From NCBI GenBank assembly GCA_022478985.1, contig JAKSZP010017381.1, forward strand, positions 44,348 through 108,347: a DNA stretch of 64,000 bases, in the 5' to 3' direction. The notes below the pieces were generated by a model. The model made no database searches. It saw nothing but the letters and a program-made list of their open reading frames with translations, and was not told where the DNA came from. A program made the position numbers and the translations under genes. Shown here in pieces: positions 1 to 12,500 of the stretch. Origin of the DNA: Massospora cicadina (Eukaryota > Entomophthoromycota > Entomophthoromycetes > Entomophthorales > Entomophthoraceae). How positions within the stretch are numbered: the first letter of the stretch is position 1; each line of letters starts with the position of its first letter.

Positions 1-1640
1 CCTTTGCGTGGCATGACTTAGGAAAGCCTGTGGAAACATGGGTGAGTAGCCAACACCAGAACCCAGAAAGGCACCACAGAAGGGTCCAGTAGTGGCCTGA
101 AAGAGGTGTGTGATGGAAGCCAATGATTGTGATCTAACCTGTTCTTGCGTTGCTTCCACTCTTCTTCAGGGGAAGGAATATGGACAGGAAGGGGGGCAAG
201 AGTCAGGTGCATCTTCTGTCACACTACTCTCCTATGAGGCAGGACGCTGTAATAGCAGGTCATTGTGACAAGGCAGGGCAATTCTGATTGGCTGTACTTG
301 TACATTTGTCTATAATAATCACCGCAGTTTCTGTAAGTTTGGGGAAGCACCCCTGTGCTTTGACCGTGTGGCATTCCCTTTTTGCATAAAAGGGGCCCAA
401 AGAAGGCGGCCATCCCTCTTGTTACCTACGGTGATTTTGTCCATGTGGTAGATGAATGGTGGGTGACAGCCTACCCTTTAAAGGTTCCTTCTTCCCCTCC
501 CTACTTAACCACAAGTGAGATGATTCAGCGGATTGAGGGGGTGTGCGCGGAGGTGATGGCGGCAAGAGGATGCAAGCCAAAGGATAATGGGAGCATGTAC
601 CCCAGCGCTAATGTCAGTGTCTGCCAAAGGGATGAAGAATATTAATTAATTATTAGTCCAACTCCTGCAATAATTTCAGGTTGCACCAATAAGGCAACAA
701 ATCTGGATAAATCAAGGGGTCTGACTTGAGTGAAATTAAAATGTGATAAATTCATTTAATCCTAGTGGAACAGGGCCCCCAAGGCCTGGCCATGGGCGCT
801 ACCAGTCACCTGCCAAATGAAGCATTGCCAAGCCAAGTGAAATCGTGGCGGGAGAAACAATTTAATGGAGAAATTTAAGCAATAGTCATATGGCCAGTGG
901 AAGGTTGATTCAGCGTCAAGTTAGTTGCAAGATTATATTCCATCAAATTTTTTTGGGTTCATGATTACTTCATTTATGCATACTCTCTTATTTCCCAAGA
1001 ACCTAGGCCTTAAGGTAACCGTCACTAACTGGTACAGTTGTAAGTCAATTCTTTCCTTTTTGCTTTCTAATAAACAACCCATTTCCAACCAAAAATTTCT
1101 TTTATTAATTTCCCAGCATTTACCACCTCAAAACCCTGAGCCATGTTTCTTAGGTTGCATCATGATTGGGCCCTAGTGGCCGTGCTCACCATGCTGCTCC
1201 CCACCTTCATCAAATAAGGCATTGTATCCATAACTTATTGGGGATATCCTCATTTGCCAGCGCTCTCTGTCATCAAGATGTGCCAATGATGTGGGAGATC
1301 TTATCTCCCCGTTGGGCAAGGTTTCATGATCTCATCACCCAATTTATCAACAGTGGCCCTGCGTCAAATACTGGCCCCTCTGTTGTGCCCAAAAAATCCC
1401 CCATACCTAAATCATCTGGCCCCTCAGGGTCCATTACTTGGTTGCTTGTCAGGCTGATGGTTATGGCGGCCACCAGCCATTGATCTCTGTTTGCCTCCTT
1501 CCTGCCTTATTGCAATGTCACTTAGATGACAATGTCCTTATCATTCTGGTGTGTCTTCTGGGTGCTCACGCGCCCTGACTGACAGGCCAGTCTCAATTTA
1601 ATCTGCTGTTTCATGACAGGGTTTCTAGGTTAGCATAAAA
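1..1640 (-). pseudogene. Degenerate Ty3/gypsy pol fragment (protease-RT linker region)
   Basis: The minus strand carries short broken reading frames at 18-212 and 219-413. DNA from about 334 to 1620 aligns with 22734-23900 of the chromovirus further on, including the last part of the coding linker before RT and the non-pol block next to it. Shared landmarks are the in-frame VPQ/LPQ position near 350 and a TGTCA-type junction near 1618. The copy is old, with perhaps a third of positions changed, and no catalytic motif is visible. It runs off the left edge, where RT would follow, and is cut on the right by LINE-C. The relation to the chromovirus is seen directly; the gypsy label is inherited from that element. 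Confidence 0.4.
382..645 (+). other. Small ORF conserved with a second copy, antisense to the gypsy pol
   Basis: An 87-codon frame begins MHKRGPKKAAIPLVTYGDFV. A related stretch lies at about 22790-22930 inside the chromovirus, with PLVTQGDLAHVVDELWVTA against PLVTYGDFVHVVDEWWVTA here. Many of the base differences in the aligned 90 bases fall in the third position of this frame (for example cct/ccc, ggt/ggc, cat/cac, gaa/gag). The minus-strand frame that would share the same wobble positions has a stop in both copies. This suggests the plus-strand peptide was once under selection. I do not recognise the protein. It may be part of an element now embedded in the gypsy linker. Confidence 0.3.
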
Positions 1641-1796
1641 ACTGAATTGCGACTAGTAGCTTACTTGGGCTTACACTGGTGCAGCAAAATATGAGAGAAC
1701 TAACGTACCAAATTAATAGATTTACTAAAAGATCTGCAATAGTTTCTGCACAAAAAGGGCACAGAGAGGCAAACTCCATAACATTTAAAAGCGTTC

Positions 1797-2470
1797 ATGG
1801 CCCCCTTTGAAGCAAAGGCTTTAATCTCCTGGTTAGAGGTGGCTGCTAATGGATTTTGGGCCAAAACCAAGCTTTTTGAAGTGAGTAACTCTGGTCCCTC
1901 AAAAGCTTTGACGTTTGGCATAGTTGAGAGATTCAAAAGGGTTCACGCCATGGAGGTGAATACTGGGTGGTCTAAGGATATGCTCATGGGCTGCATGATT
2001 GAGGTGTGCAGATTCTCCCCACTTTATAGGTTATGTTTGACTCCTGGGTTAAGACTTATGGCTTTACATTATAAGTCTAAAATGGAACAGGTTTTGGATG
2101 TTAGTTTGAGCACCAAGAACGAGAAGGCCATATGTCTCAACATTAGCACCAATATCAGAAGATTCATACTGTGGGACAAGCCACCTTTTGTCACTAGAGA
2201 GGCCATAATGTCTCAGCTGAAAGGCTTTGGCAGAGTGATTTCCTTTAATGAGAACAAGCTGGTAAAGAATGTGAAGCAGAAGGTTGGCAGCTTGAAAAAG
2301 TTCATCATAGGCTCTGGGACTAGATTTTGAAAGTTGAACTTTCAAAGTCATACAAAGAGTTGCCTCATTCAGTAACTGTGGAGACCTGAGTGTCCCCATG
2401 GTACCTCTGGGCAGGTGCTTCTTGTGTGGCCTAAAGGGGCACTTCAGGGTCAAATGTCCTCAGGCCAAAC
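1797..2470 (+). pseudogene. LINE-C ORF1 (RNA-binding, gag-like) with CCHC zinc knuckle
   Basis: The frame 1797-2330 encodes 177 residues beginning MAPFEAKALISWLEVAANGF and then shifts frame. The continuation holds a CX2CX4HX4C knuckle (cysteines at 2416, 2425 and 2455, histidine at 2440; core CFLCGLKGHFRVKC). LINE ORF1 proteins bind element RNA as ribonucleoprotein and this knuckle is typical. Lys/Glu-rich sequence follows (2570-2760) and could be the rest of ORF1. The shift between the main frame and the knuckle makes this a pseudogene. Confidence 0.6.
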
Positions 2471-3199
2471 CTTCTGCGGCAGCGGCAAAGCCTAATGCTT
2501 AGAGAGTGGAAGCCACCCATTGTGACCATAGTGAAAGAGCAGATAGCCATCCAGAAGACGTTTGAGTAGCTATCTGAGTTGTCAGCCAAGGCAAAGGAGG
2601 CGGAGGCGGCTGGCAACGCCAATTTGGAGGCAGTGACAGAGGTACTGAAAAGTTCCAAGAAGGTAAGTTATGAGTCTAGGAGAACACAGAAGGTGCGGGA
2701 AGCTTATAGACTCAGAAATGAGCTTAGTGGTGCTTTGTCCCAATCTTACAAAGGACATTTTGGAGCGGGTTTCCTCTCAAATGGACGGGTTCTCCTCATA
2801 ACTCAATTGCAGAAGAGGAGAGCTACCACAGCGAATGTGGGTGGGATATTTTGCGCTAGTCCATAGGGAAAGAGGTAGAGGTAAGGGGGAGCTGCACGCT
2901 AGCAATAGTGGTGCAGTGCCTTCTGACCCAATGCATCCAACTGAAGGGGAGGGGTCAGTTGAGGACCTTGGCAAGGCTAAGATTCCAGTGGATGCTGTGA
3001 CCAAGCAGAAACCACCCCAGTCCAGTATAGCACTGGAAAGGGGAGTAATGAACGTAGTCTCATTAAACCAGCTGAGGTGGAAGAGGATAGGAACCCCCAG
3101 ACCTGACGCTGAAGACTCTTTGATTGTAAACCTATGGCAATCTGGGTCAAATTTGCTAATGCATGGGGGTAGGAATGTCCTCAGGAAGTGGCAGCGAGT

Positions 3200-6100
3200 A
3201 AAACTCTGAGTGCAGCAAAACAGGATAGATATCTGCTTCCTCATTGTTACTAAGTTCAAAGCTGGTTGGAAGAGGATTGCGCTTACCAAATCTCTCTAAA
3301 GCAATTATTCTATTATCAATTGTTGGTGCATCAAAACAAATTTGAACTCACTTTAGGGGAGGGGGAAAGGAAGTGGAATAAACAAATGGGGGTATTATGG
3401 TCTGGGTGGCGGACAAGGTTAAGATGATGGACAAAAGGGTATTGGTTCCAGTAAGGGCTGTAATGTCAGTGTTTGGAGAGTATTAAATTTGGTTTATCGT
3501 CTTATATGCGCCCAATTCTGGGTCTGAAAAGAATCCTTCTTCCAAAAGGTTGGCCTGAGGATCCAGGAGGAAGGCATTGCGGAGTTGGTAGTTCTGGGGA
3601 GATACATGGATTGTGTCTGCTTAAGGGATGACAAGATTAGAGTTTTAGGCAACTGGAGCTCTGATCCTGGAGCCCACAAGTTAGCCAGTTTAATAATTGA
3701 AATTGTCCTACTGGATGTTTGAAAGGTGAGACTTGGTGAGAGGGGGAGCTGGGTGTACTCACGTCCAGGGAAATCATTTCTCCCGCACTGACCTTGTGTC
3801 AGTGCCCCAGCCTCTCCTAAATCACTGAAAGTTGATCCTTCAGAATCATGATCCAGGTGCTTCAGACCACAGGCCCCTAGAACTGCAGATCAGTGATCAT
3901 CAAGATAATTCTTCAGGGAAATAATTTAGAGACTGAACCCTGAACTCCTAAAGTGGTCTCCACAGCAGGAATTCATGAAGAAAATGTGAGTTGGTGAAGA
4001 ATCCAGATTTTAGGGAATCCTGATGCACTAGTAAAATGGTTGTAGATGAAGGCTGATCTCAAGAAGGCATGTGAAATCATTAAGAGTCAGCTAGGGGCCA
4101 TGCGTTTGAAGCATTAAACCTTCAAGAGGAGTTTTTGAGAGTACCTGAAAGAAGGCTTCAGTCATGGGGTTATCTGCCTACATGGCCAAAGCTGAATTGT
4201 ATGTGAAATCAATGGGAGCCTTTATGGTGGATCACCTCAAACAAAGGAAGTCTAGGTGGGATAAGGACTTTAACAGCAATGTGCCCTACTCTACAAGTCA
4301 GTATGGGCTTTTAGACCCTCAGCAAGGATCTTGTCACTTTGTGATGAAGGAGTTGAGGTAAAGGATGCATCTTCCATGGCTGAAGTGGCCAAGTCTTATT
4401 ATGAGGACCTTTATGGCCCCTCAGAGAATGACCCAGAGGCAACCAAAATACTCACAAGCAGACTGGGGGTTCTGCCATTGGAGACTCAAAAGCTGTTAAT
4501 AGCAATATCTGCAAGTCAAAGGTGTCAGACTCTATCTGCAATGGAAAGAATGGCAAGGCTCCTGGGGAGGATGGGTTGATCCTTGAGCTCTACAAATTGT
4601 TTCAGGCTTAAATGTCTGAGATGCTTGATGAACTCTACAAACAACATATAGTCTCTGGTACTATTGAACCAGGTTTTTTAAAAAAGGCTTGGTGGAAGTG
4701 TTGTATAAGAAGGGAAATCCCATACAATGAGGAACTACCTGCTTTTTACTAGTTAATGTTAACTATAAGATCTTAATGAAGATCTTAGCCAATTGACCAA
4801 AGGGGTTGTGGCGGACGTTGGTGGGGAAGAACAGAATGGGTTTATCCAAGGATGCTAGATTATTGACAAACTGATGCTGCTTCACCTGAAAGAAGAATGT
4901 GCAAGTAAAAAGTATGCTCAGAGGGGGTGGCTACTGTTTATTGATCAAGAGAAGGCATATGCTCAGTAAAAACAAATATTTTTGGAAAGTATTTTGTAAA
5001 GTTGGAATTAAAGGGCGCTTGTTGAGATTGCTTTATAGCAATTCATGGGGAAGCCTCATTGGTTGTCAATAATAATGGGGTCCTTTCCCACCCTTTTAAG
5101 GTATGTAGGGGCGTGCGTCAAGGAGACCCTCTATTTTCTTGTTGTTTGTTCTTGCAATAGAGACCCTTTCGGTGGCTCTCAGGAAGACTGACCAAAAGAA
5201 ACTTACCATCAATGAGGAGGATTATACACACTTAATGTTTGTGAATGATATGTGGATTTTTGTTTCATAATAGGAGCAGGAGAAGGTGGTGATGAACATT
5301 CTGAAGATGCACTAAAATGCAAGCAACGCAAAGGTCAATCTGTCAAAATCCAGGTCTTGGCCCATTGACAGAACTGTGAAGTTGGATGTGGCACCAAAGA
5401 GCTTAATCCCCTCGATGACAACAGGGAAGGGTTTTTGTACCTCAGGTGTCCCATCCCTGGGCAGGTGTTGCCACACAAAATATGGCTCAAAATTAAAAGT
5501 GACTTTAAAAATGTGTCTTGGAAGTGGCAATGACTCAATTTATTATATTGGGGCAGAGCCACTATCATGAACACTTTCATTCTTTCCAGATATGGTCATT
5601 GCCAGATTTGTTCCACTGCCAGCATCTTCCATAAGAAGAATAGAGAGTATGTAAACCATTTCATCTGGTGGGGGCAAGTGTCAAAAAAGTTATTATAACT
5701 TGTGTCAGGAGTTGAAGAAGGGGGCATCAGTATGACTACCATTGAGAGTATGATCAAAGCACTTCAGCTGAAGTGGATTTCATGGGTTACCAGGGAAGGA
5801 AAGTCCATTTGTTGGTTTCCAATAATAGTAGAATACCTTGCTAAGGATTGCAGAGACAAAAAAACAAGTCCTTTGTGTTATCTGGGGCATCAAAAAAGGG
5901 GCCATACCGAGCACAGGGAATCTATCAGGCTAATGAAAGAATTACTTTAGAGCTTGGGCAGGCAGTGTTGGTATAATAGAGGGCGGAGAGTGGTCTATTG
6001 AAAAAATCCAGATAATGTCCCTTTGGGGAGGAGCTTGGTGACTGAAGATGGAGCCTTGTCTGCGCAAGGCCTTCAAGCACTTTATTGGGAAGGTCCACTT

Positions 6101-6440
6101 GAGGGATCTTCTTGATGGCAACGACTGTAGAGTACTTAGGATGGAAGCAGCTAATAATGTTGCCAGTGCTCTAAGGTGCTGGTAAGGAAGGCATGGGATT
6201 TTGTAATTGCAATGGAACTGCCTCCTTACTTGAGGGAAAACATTCCTTCTCTGGCTGCATTAGAGGCTGAGGAAAGCCTGTTAAGAAGGTCGTGGAGGGC
6301 AGTATAAGCGGTTGTTCCCATGAGGAAGAGAAGGCTGGAGGTACTACAGATGGGAAAGCACCTTCATCCTTTGGGACTGTTTAAAGGTGGGAGGTTTTAA
6401 TAGTGTCTGCCTCTCAAAGTTAACAACTGTAAATTTGGGA
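3200..6440 (+). pseudogene. LINE-C ORF2 (endonuclease-reverse transcriptase), heavily broken
   Basis: Recognisable pieces in order: an endonuclease-like stretch near 3210-3280 (RIDICFLIVTKF); a pre-RT segment at 4164-4579; an RT entry motif near 4550-4600 reading GKAPGEDGLILELYKLF; FIDQEKAY near 4940-4965; RGVRQGDPL at 5107-5133; and the palm motif near 5238-5249, where FVND stands in place of FADD. The post-RT region at 5630-5950 (FIWWGQ, then EEGGISMTTIESMIKALQLK) is typical of LINEs. Frames change at least six times. The Asp to Asn change in the palm would abolish polymerase chemistry even if the frame were open. Confidence 0.6.
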
Positions 6441-6450
6441 TCTATATAAT

Positions 6451-7870
6451 GAGGGCTTTGCTCTAGGTTTTTGTCTTAGATCTTTAGTAGCAAGCAACAA
6501 GGCTTGATAGACCTATAGGAAAGGAGGGTAATGGATGTTGGTCTTTAAAATTTAAAACATTCTATTCTAACTTCATAACAACATACTGGTCACTGGGGTG
6601 ACTCTGTGCAAGTGTAGTAATATCAAAAATAATAACCTTCTGTATGCCTGTAAGGTATATGGAAGAGAGTAGATAACAAAACACAACTTCATTGAGTTTT
6701 TGGCTGCAGAGCCTTTTTTTAGAAGTGTTCTATGATATAACGCATAAAACACAGTAGCAAGTTATCCTCTTTTCATCTAGTGTGGCCAGTGATCCTGATT
6801 GCATATGCACCTTTAAGTCTGGTTTCAGAGAAGAAAAGGTTCATGGTTTTGTGCAGAATATGGGGGATGTAATGTATGGTCTATGGCTTTCCAGAAACCA
6901 GAATTTCTTCAATCCATAAGGAATCCAAGTGATAGCTCCTTAATCATGGTCAATCAACAATTATAAATGTATATAGACATCTATAACAATCATTTTTTAT
7001 TATAAAAGTTGATCTTAAGGGTCATTTTGGTCTCATCCCTCACAATAATGGATGGGAGAATATCTCTGAGCTGGATGGGTAGCCTTTGCTGTCCAGTACA
7101 ACCAAAATTTGAAGAATATGTCAGCTTTGGAGTGGTTTAAGCTAACCACCCACGTTAGGGTTAAGTAATAGCCTTGCCTTGAGCAGTCCCAGTGCAGTGG
7201 GGCAATACCTGGGGAATTTATCCCACAAATTTTCCTGCACTGGGAGCCCCTAGGGGCACACAAAAACTCAAAAAAACTAAAATCAAAACAGTATATAGAT
7301 ATGAGTACATTTGAATAAAGAAAAATAAACCATATATAGGGGTGAATCTATGATACCTTTTATGCAAAAAGGGAGTTGACCAATAGTTTTTAAATTATGA
7401 AATTGTCTACTAAGACTAATACATTATCTAGATTCCCTATAACTATATAGGTTTGTCTTCAGCTAATAGCTATAATAAAGCAAAAAAGAGCTATACTATA
7501 TATTGGCTTTTAGAAATAATTATTTTTAAGGCCAAAGATGTACTTCTTATTATTAAAGTTAATTCAAACTTATAAAATTTCATAATTTAAATGGCTATAA
7601 TAAGTTTATCTAAAGTAAATCTTTAATAGTAAAAAGCATATATCTTTTCTTCATATATATTATCTTTATTTAAGCAGTTTGGTATTGCTCAGGTACTATA
7701 TGACATCAAAACTTCTATATAGTTTATATTATGCTTTGTTGATATCAAAGCGGCGGCATCAGATTATAACATTAAATATTAGTATTTAAATAATAACAAA
7801 GGTAACTGTATGAGGACAGAGACCTTGAAAACCTTTATAACCTAATTTGCTAAAACAGCTTTTTATTGTT
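6451..7870. other. AT-rich stretch, no gene recognised
   Basis: No coding frame I can support. A GC-richer patch at 7060-7262 holds short inverted elements around GGGGCAATACC and a TTAACCCTAACG string on the minus strand. It could be a decayed retroposon, but I could not match it to the families named elsewhere in this window. Confidence 0.4.
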
Positions 7871-7887
7871 AAGATACAACAAACACT

Positions 7888-8062
7888 ATGCCCCAAACCA
7901 AGATAGCTAATAGCAAAGGCGGTCCATGGAGTTCCTGGCCTATCATATGCCATGTGTGGAGGTTTTCTGGATTTTATCTTCCTTTCCCATTTATTTGATT
8001 TCCCTTGATTGGTGCGGTATCATCCTCAAGTCAGCCCACCTCAAATAAAATAAAAACAAAAA
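7888..8062 (+). mobile_element. S1 short retroposon, 5'-truncated copy
   Basis: It matches the 3' half of the S1 family and ends in the shared tail gcccacctcaaataaaat. It is flanked by a perfect 17 bp direct repeat, aagatacaacaaacact, at 7871-7887 and 8063-8079. The missing 5' part together with a long target duplication is the signature of target-primed reverse transcription. Confidence 0.8.
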
Positions 8063-8079
8063 AAGATACAACAAACACT

Positions 8080-9101
8080 GTAGTTTATTAATACTCAAAG
8101 TGACTTTATGGATTGCTGGTTGTCATGTTCTTCTTAGTGGTAGGCTTCTGAAGCTACTATTAGAACAAGATCATATTTCAAGGTGCAGTCCCTTCATTAT
8201 ATGCAAACCTTGGTACCATGGTTCTCATTTGTGCAGATAACTGATAACTGATTATCACTTAGGAATCTCATGTTAGTTGCATAGTATATGGAAAAGCCAG
8301 GAAGGCTGATGCTAGGTCTTGAGGCAGCTACAACTAATAAAAATCAGCATAATACAAATGAGCACAATGGCAATTGACTGAAAATATCAATAAGCACTAT
8401 AAAAACCATGTTTGTTCCAGTGCTGATGCAAGGTAGTTGATCATATACTAAGCAATATAATTTTCTAAATCCTCTGGGGTGAGGTAAATCAATGTAGATT
8501 ATTGATTGGGAGTTTAGCACCAGTGGGGTGACATGGGAGCAATTGCAACTGTATTGATACCATTACTTTGGTGATGCAACCTGAAAAAATTATGGTAAAT
8601 TCCTACTACTAGGTGAAATGCCATGAAAAAATAATCAATTGTGCAATTTATTAAAAGTTGTATAGCAACCAAAGAAATTAATAGTGAATTATTCTATATT
8701 TTTTTGCAGTGGCAAAGTTTCTGTTTAAAAGCCTTTGTTTAATAAGTAGTTAATATGCATATACCTAAACATAAGGTGGGATTTTTTATGATTTGGTCAA
8801 CACACTGTCTCAACTTGCCTAATAGAAAGGGTTGAAGCAACAATAATATTTTTAGGATATCATAATATAAACCTTATTATCATGTAGATTAGTATTGATC
8901 TACCTAGATGAGTTAGACAGTCCTTTCCTGAGGCACACAAAAAGTTGTGCATATATAGATAGTCCTGTTTTAATTAATCTAATTAATTTAAATAGTTAAA
9001 CTTCTGTTACAAAAACAAAGGTTAAATAACTTTATGGAAACCTTAGGGTATTTGATTTACATGTGCATAATGTTGCTCATGTTATGTTACATGAGAAAAT
9101 A
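8080..9101. other. AT-rich stretch, nothing recognised
   Basis: No coding frame, repeat or structured motif that I can support. Base composition is strongly A+T, as in the other gaps. Confidence 0.4.
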
Positions 9102-9114
9102 ATGAGAATATAAG

Positions 9115-9408
9115 TTTTTTAAATTTTTATTTGAGGTGGGTTGACCTGGGGACAATACTGCACTGATTAAGGGAAGTGAAGAAAATGGGGAAGAAGGATA
9201 AAAACTGGAAAACCTCCATGCACAGTTTATGATAGGCCAGGAACTCCATGGACCTCCTTTGCTATTTGCTATCTTGGTTTGAGGCATTAGTGCAAAAAAC
9301 CAACACAGTCATAATTGTTCTCTACCCAAAGTTCATCTACTGGGATCAAACTTGGGGAGGCAGTGGTAGAGGGTTCATATTCTACCCTTGGGGCATCCTC
9401 CCCTTAGG
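9115..9408 (-). mobile_element. S1 short retroposon, near full length
   Basis: On the minus strand it starts ggggaggatgcccc, with a head that folds back (GGTAGA pairs with TCTACC, GGGGAGG with CCTCCCC). A B-box-like gtttgatccc follows, then a body of about 200 bp and the shared tail near 9131. The 13 bp repeat atgagaatataag flanks it at 9102-9114 and 9409-9421. Confidence 0.8.
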
Positions 9409-9421
9409 ATGAGAATATAAG

Positions 9422-9860
9422 ATTTTATAATTTTAGCTATTATAGAGATTCTGAATAATCTAATGATATATCAATAGACGCATTACCTAAATATTCTATA
9501 GGTCTATCTAGAAAATTTAATTAAACTTTCATATCTTTTTTATTCTCATATATATATAAGTGGCATTTTTTCTTTGTGTTTCCATGCTCTTCTGATGCTC
9601 TGAGATAAAAACTAAGAATATTTATAGCCATGGGGTATTTATATACTATATTTTTAAAAAGATTTATACATTTATTTATAAATAAAACAGTTATGACAGT
9701 GCTTGGATGTCAAAGCTTACCTCTATCTAGTAAAAGCTCTTTGAAAAATTTTATTAGTCTACATGACTTTTTTATTAGTAACTACATTTGTAAACCTCAA
9801 GCAATATATATATATATACTATCTCAGAATGATTGTATCAGCACTCAAGTTCAGCTGTAT
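9422..9860. other. AT-rich stretch, no supported gene
   Basis: An 88-codon frame at 9630-9896 exists, but it runs into the S2 copy and is rich in Ile, Phe and Leu, as expected by chance in A+T DNA. I do not call it a gene. Confidence 0.4.
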
Positions 9861-9877
9861 CAAAATCTGCAACTAAA

Positions 9878-10006
9878 ATTATTTGAGGTGGGTTGACCTT
9901 GGGACAAATATACCACACTGAGAATGTTTTCTAGCCAGTACAGGTTTCAAACTCAAAACCTGCACTAGGGGTGGAAGCAGTTTTACCCACACAGCTAGCC
10001 ACCCTT
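9878..10006 (-). mobile_element. S2 short retroposon
   Basis: Minus-strand copy of the S2 family (head gggtggctagc, internal hairpin around caggttttgagttt, tail caacccacctcaaat). A 17 bp direct repeat, caaaatctgcaactaaa, flanks it at 9861-9877 and 10007-10023. Confidence 0.85.
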
Positions 10007-10878
10007 CAAAATCTGCAACTAAAGATTATTTATTTCCTGATACATCAATACTATGTAAAAGATTCTCTACTAAAGCTGTTTTTTATGAGCAGTCATCCAG
10101 AAAAGCTTATAAAAATATGAAATTTTACTGAAAACGAACATAATTTTGCAATTAAGAACCTTACAAATAAACGCTAAATGTTGATTTTATGACTCACAGA
10201 TATAATAAATTTGAACCCACTACCATTTTTTGTGAATAATCCAAAAAGGTATCTTGCCTATATATATAATTATCCATATATGGAGAGTTTGGAAAATATT
10301 TGATAATAAAGGGAAAAGTTTTCAGAAAAACAATAATTTATGAAAGGGTTAACTCCTAGAATACTATACTATAAATTTGCAAAACAAATAGAGATCTTTT
10401 TCATTCCAAATATTTGTTTAAACAAAAAAAATTGTTTATGATTATATGATAACTGGAGTGCCAAGGAAAAACTTGGCTTCTAATATAAATACTTAAGCAC
10501 ACACAACATCATCTTAAGGCTATCAGGTACTTCTGTTACTATAGTATAAGAATAAGTGTAAATATTTAGTTAAGAATGAGGAGGTTGTGTGTATCAATTG
10601 TTTTGTACATGGTAGCTGCCCTTGAATTTCCTGCATACCTTCTCTGATAATAATTATTGCAGTAGCCAAAAGTGACACAAATACAACTAGCACTAGTACT
10701 AAAGGTTTTGGACCCTCATTAATCTTGATAATTGGACTTAAGGAGGGTAATTTAATTTAATTTGAATGAAAATGGTGCTTTTGTATTAAATTATTGAATG
10801 ACCAGGAATCAAAAAAACTAAAATTATATAATGTGAAGTCTTTTAGATTTTATATGTATTGATTTGTTGCTTTTTGTT

Positions 10879-11400
10879 TTATAGTGAGCGTTTATACATG
10901 CCAGCAAACTTATCAAATGTGACACAGTAAGTTTCAAAAATATTTCTTTTCTTGACAACCTCAGTTCTATGACAAAAACCCTCATTGTATACCAGATTGG
11001 TTTGAACATCTTCTAGTATAAAACATATTTTGTAAAAATTTTGACTTGGGGTTTCCCCCAAATATAGATTTTTCAATTGAGAATGCTCCTGGTTGAGCCA
11101 TTTGTTTGGTGGGGTAATTTGCACTTTGTGCAATGGTTTATTCATACATATAAACTTAAAAAAGATGTTTTTAACTTCTGCACCATGATCTGTTGACAGT
11201 GTAGTCTTAGTTTTTTTTGAGGTTGGTTGTGAGGTGATATGGCTTAAACAGGGAGGGCTGCCACTTATCATCTTTTATCTAAGGTATGTCCTAAGTCATT
11301 GATCTTAGCAAGAGGCAGAGCCCTATAATTGATGCTCCTCTTAGTCCTAAATGGATGAAAAGTCTTGTCCAGTTTAATAGCTGTGGATGAGAACCTAAAT
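10879..11400 (-). pseudogene. Unrecognised protein-coding remnant
   Basis: The minus strand has a 130-codon frame at 10879-11271 beginning MISGSPPCLSHITSQPTSKK and ending FDKFAGMYKRSL. Directly upstream, in another frame, is about 40 codons without a stop (through roughly 11400 to 11275) containing KLDKTFHPFRTKRSINYRAL. Residue composition is mixed and unlike the Ile/Phe/Lys-rich chance frames nearby, and the DNA is less A+T-rich than its surroundings. The two frames would join through one frameshift or a short intron. I do not recognise the family. It could be a decayed host exon or part of an unknown element. Confidence 0.3.
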
Positions 11401-11926
11401 TTATTAAAGAATAAAAAATTTATATAGCAGAAAATTGCTAGATATATTATACATAAGTTGCAAAGCTAAAATATTTGTAATAATCATAAACATTTTAATG
11501 GTAGTAAATCCTAATAGATTGAGTTACTTGTGATAATTCATGAACAAAAACAATGTGTTTAATAACTTGTTATTGATAACTTTGTAATGATCTGGAATAT
11601 ATATACTTTTTAATATAAAATTAATTCAGCGTATCACAATTAACAATAGCACAAAACAAACATTATTCTAGTAACCTTAGACCTTCCTTCATATTTGCAC
11701 CCTTAGTTCCAGCCTTATTTTTCAGATAAAAACATTTCTATAGTGACTACAGTTCTTAGATTTTTCCAAGAGCATTGAAAGACTCATACCTTGTCAAAGT
11801 TTCCTATAAAAAGGTATTTTAACATAATAAGTTGAAGTAATGGATATATACTTAATGCAGCTTCCAACTATCATTTTGTAGTTCAAATTACTTTGTAATT
11901 TTTTATAGAGCTAAGGTAACAATGAG

Positions 11927-12051
11927 GAGAGGTGGTTAGCTGGGCAGGTAAAACTACTTCCACCCTAGTGCAGGTTTTGAGCTTGAACCTGTACTGGCCA
12001 GAAAAATTCTCAGTGTTATATTTGTCCCAAGGTCAACCCACCTCAAATTTT
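11927..12051 (+). mobile_element. S2 short retroposon
   Basis: Head gtggttagctgggcaggtaa, internal hairpin and tail caacccacctcaaat. The 15 bp flanks taaggtaacaatgag (11912-11926) and taaggtaagaatgag (12052-12066) differ at one base, as expected of an ageing target duplication. Confidence 0.85.
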
Positions 12052-12470
12052 TAAGGTAAGAATGAGAGATCATAAATCCAAAAATTATACAACTTTAAGG
12101 CTCTTTAAATATAAAATGTAAATACTTTGTACTCTATAGTAAAAAGAATAACTATTGTCCATTAATTTATACTATATAAGTAAAACTTGACCATTTGATA
12201 TATTGTTCTTTAATACAGTATTATTCCCAAGATTTTACTATTTCAGGTTAACAAATTAGTATTTTAAAAATAACTGTCAATGACCAAATAACTTTAGTTA
12301 GTGAACTCTATAGTATAGAGTTATTACATGTAATATCCTAAAGAAACTTGTATAAATAACTTCTTAAATTAAATTATAATTGAAAAATCAGTTGTATAAA
12401 TTTGTAACATTATTATCATTTGTACAATTTCAAAAGACATTAGAATCTTCTAAAGCATTTTTATAAGCCA

Positions 12471-12500
12471 CTAGCAGAATACCCATGCTTTGCAATGGAG
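12471..12500 (-). other. Helitron 3' terminus with hairpin
   Basis: Read on the minus strand, a hairpin with loop tgcaaagc is followed by gggtattctgCTAG and then T. Helitrons end in CTRR with a subterminal hairpin and insert between A and T, so this matches the rule. The helicase lies on the correct side and strand. Confidence 0.65.

Larger units (their letters stand above)
1650..6450 (+). mobile_element. LINE-C, decayed non-LTR retrotransposon
   Basis: An ORF1 with a zinc knuckle (1797-2470) is followed by a decayed endonuclease-RT ORF2 (about 3200-6440), in the usual LINE order. Stops and frameshifts occur throughout, so it cannot be active. It lies in the degenerate gypsy fragment and so inserted after it. 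I found no target-site duplication and no clear poly(A) tail, so both ends are approximate. It belongs to a different LINE lineage from A1, B and A2 because the RT and post-RT sequences differ. Confidence 0.7.

Noticed and set aside
7140..7165. Telomere-like TTAACCCTAACG on the minus strand
   Set aside because: Only about one and a half telomere units in an internal, non-repeated context.
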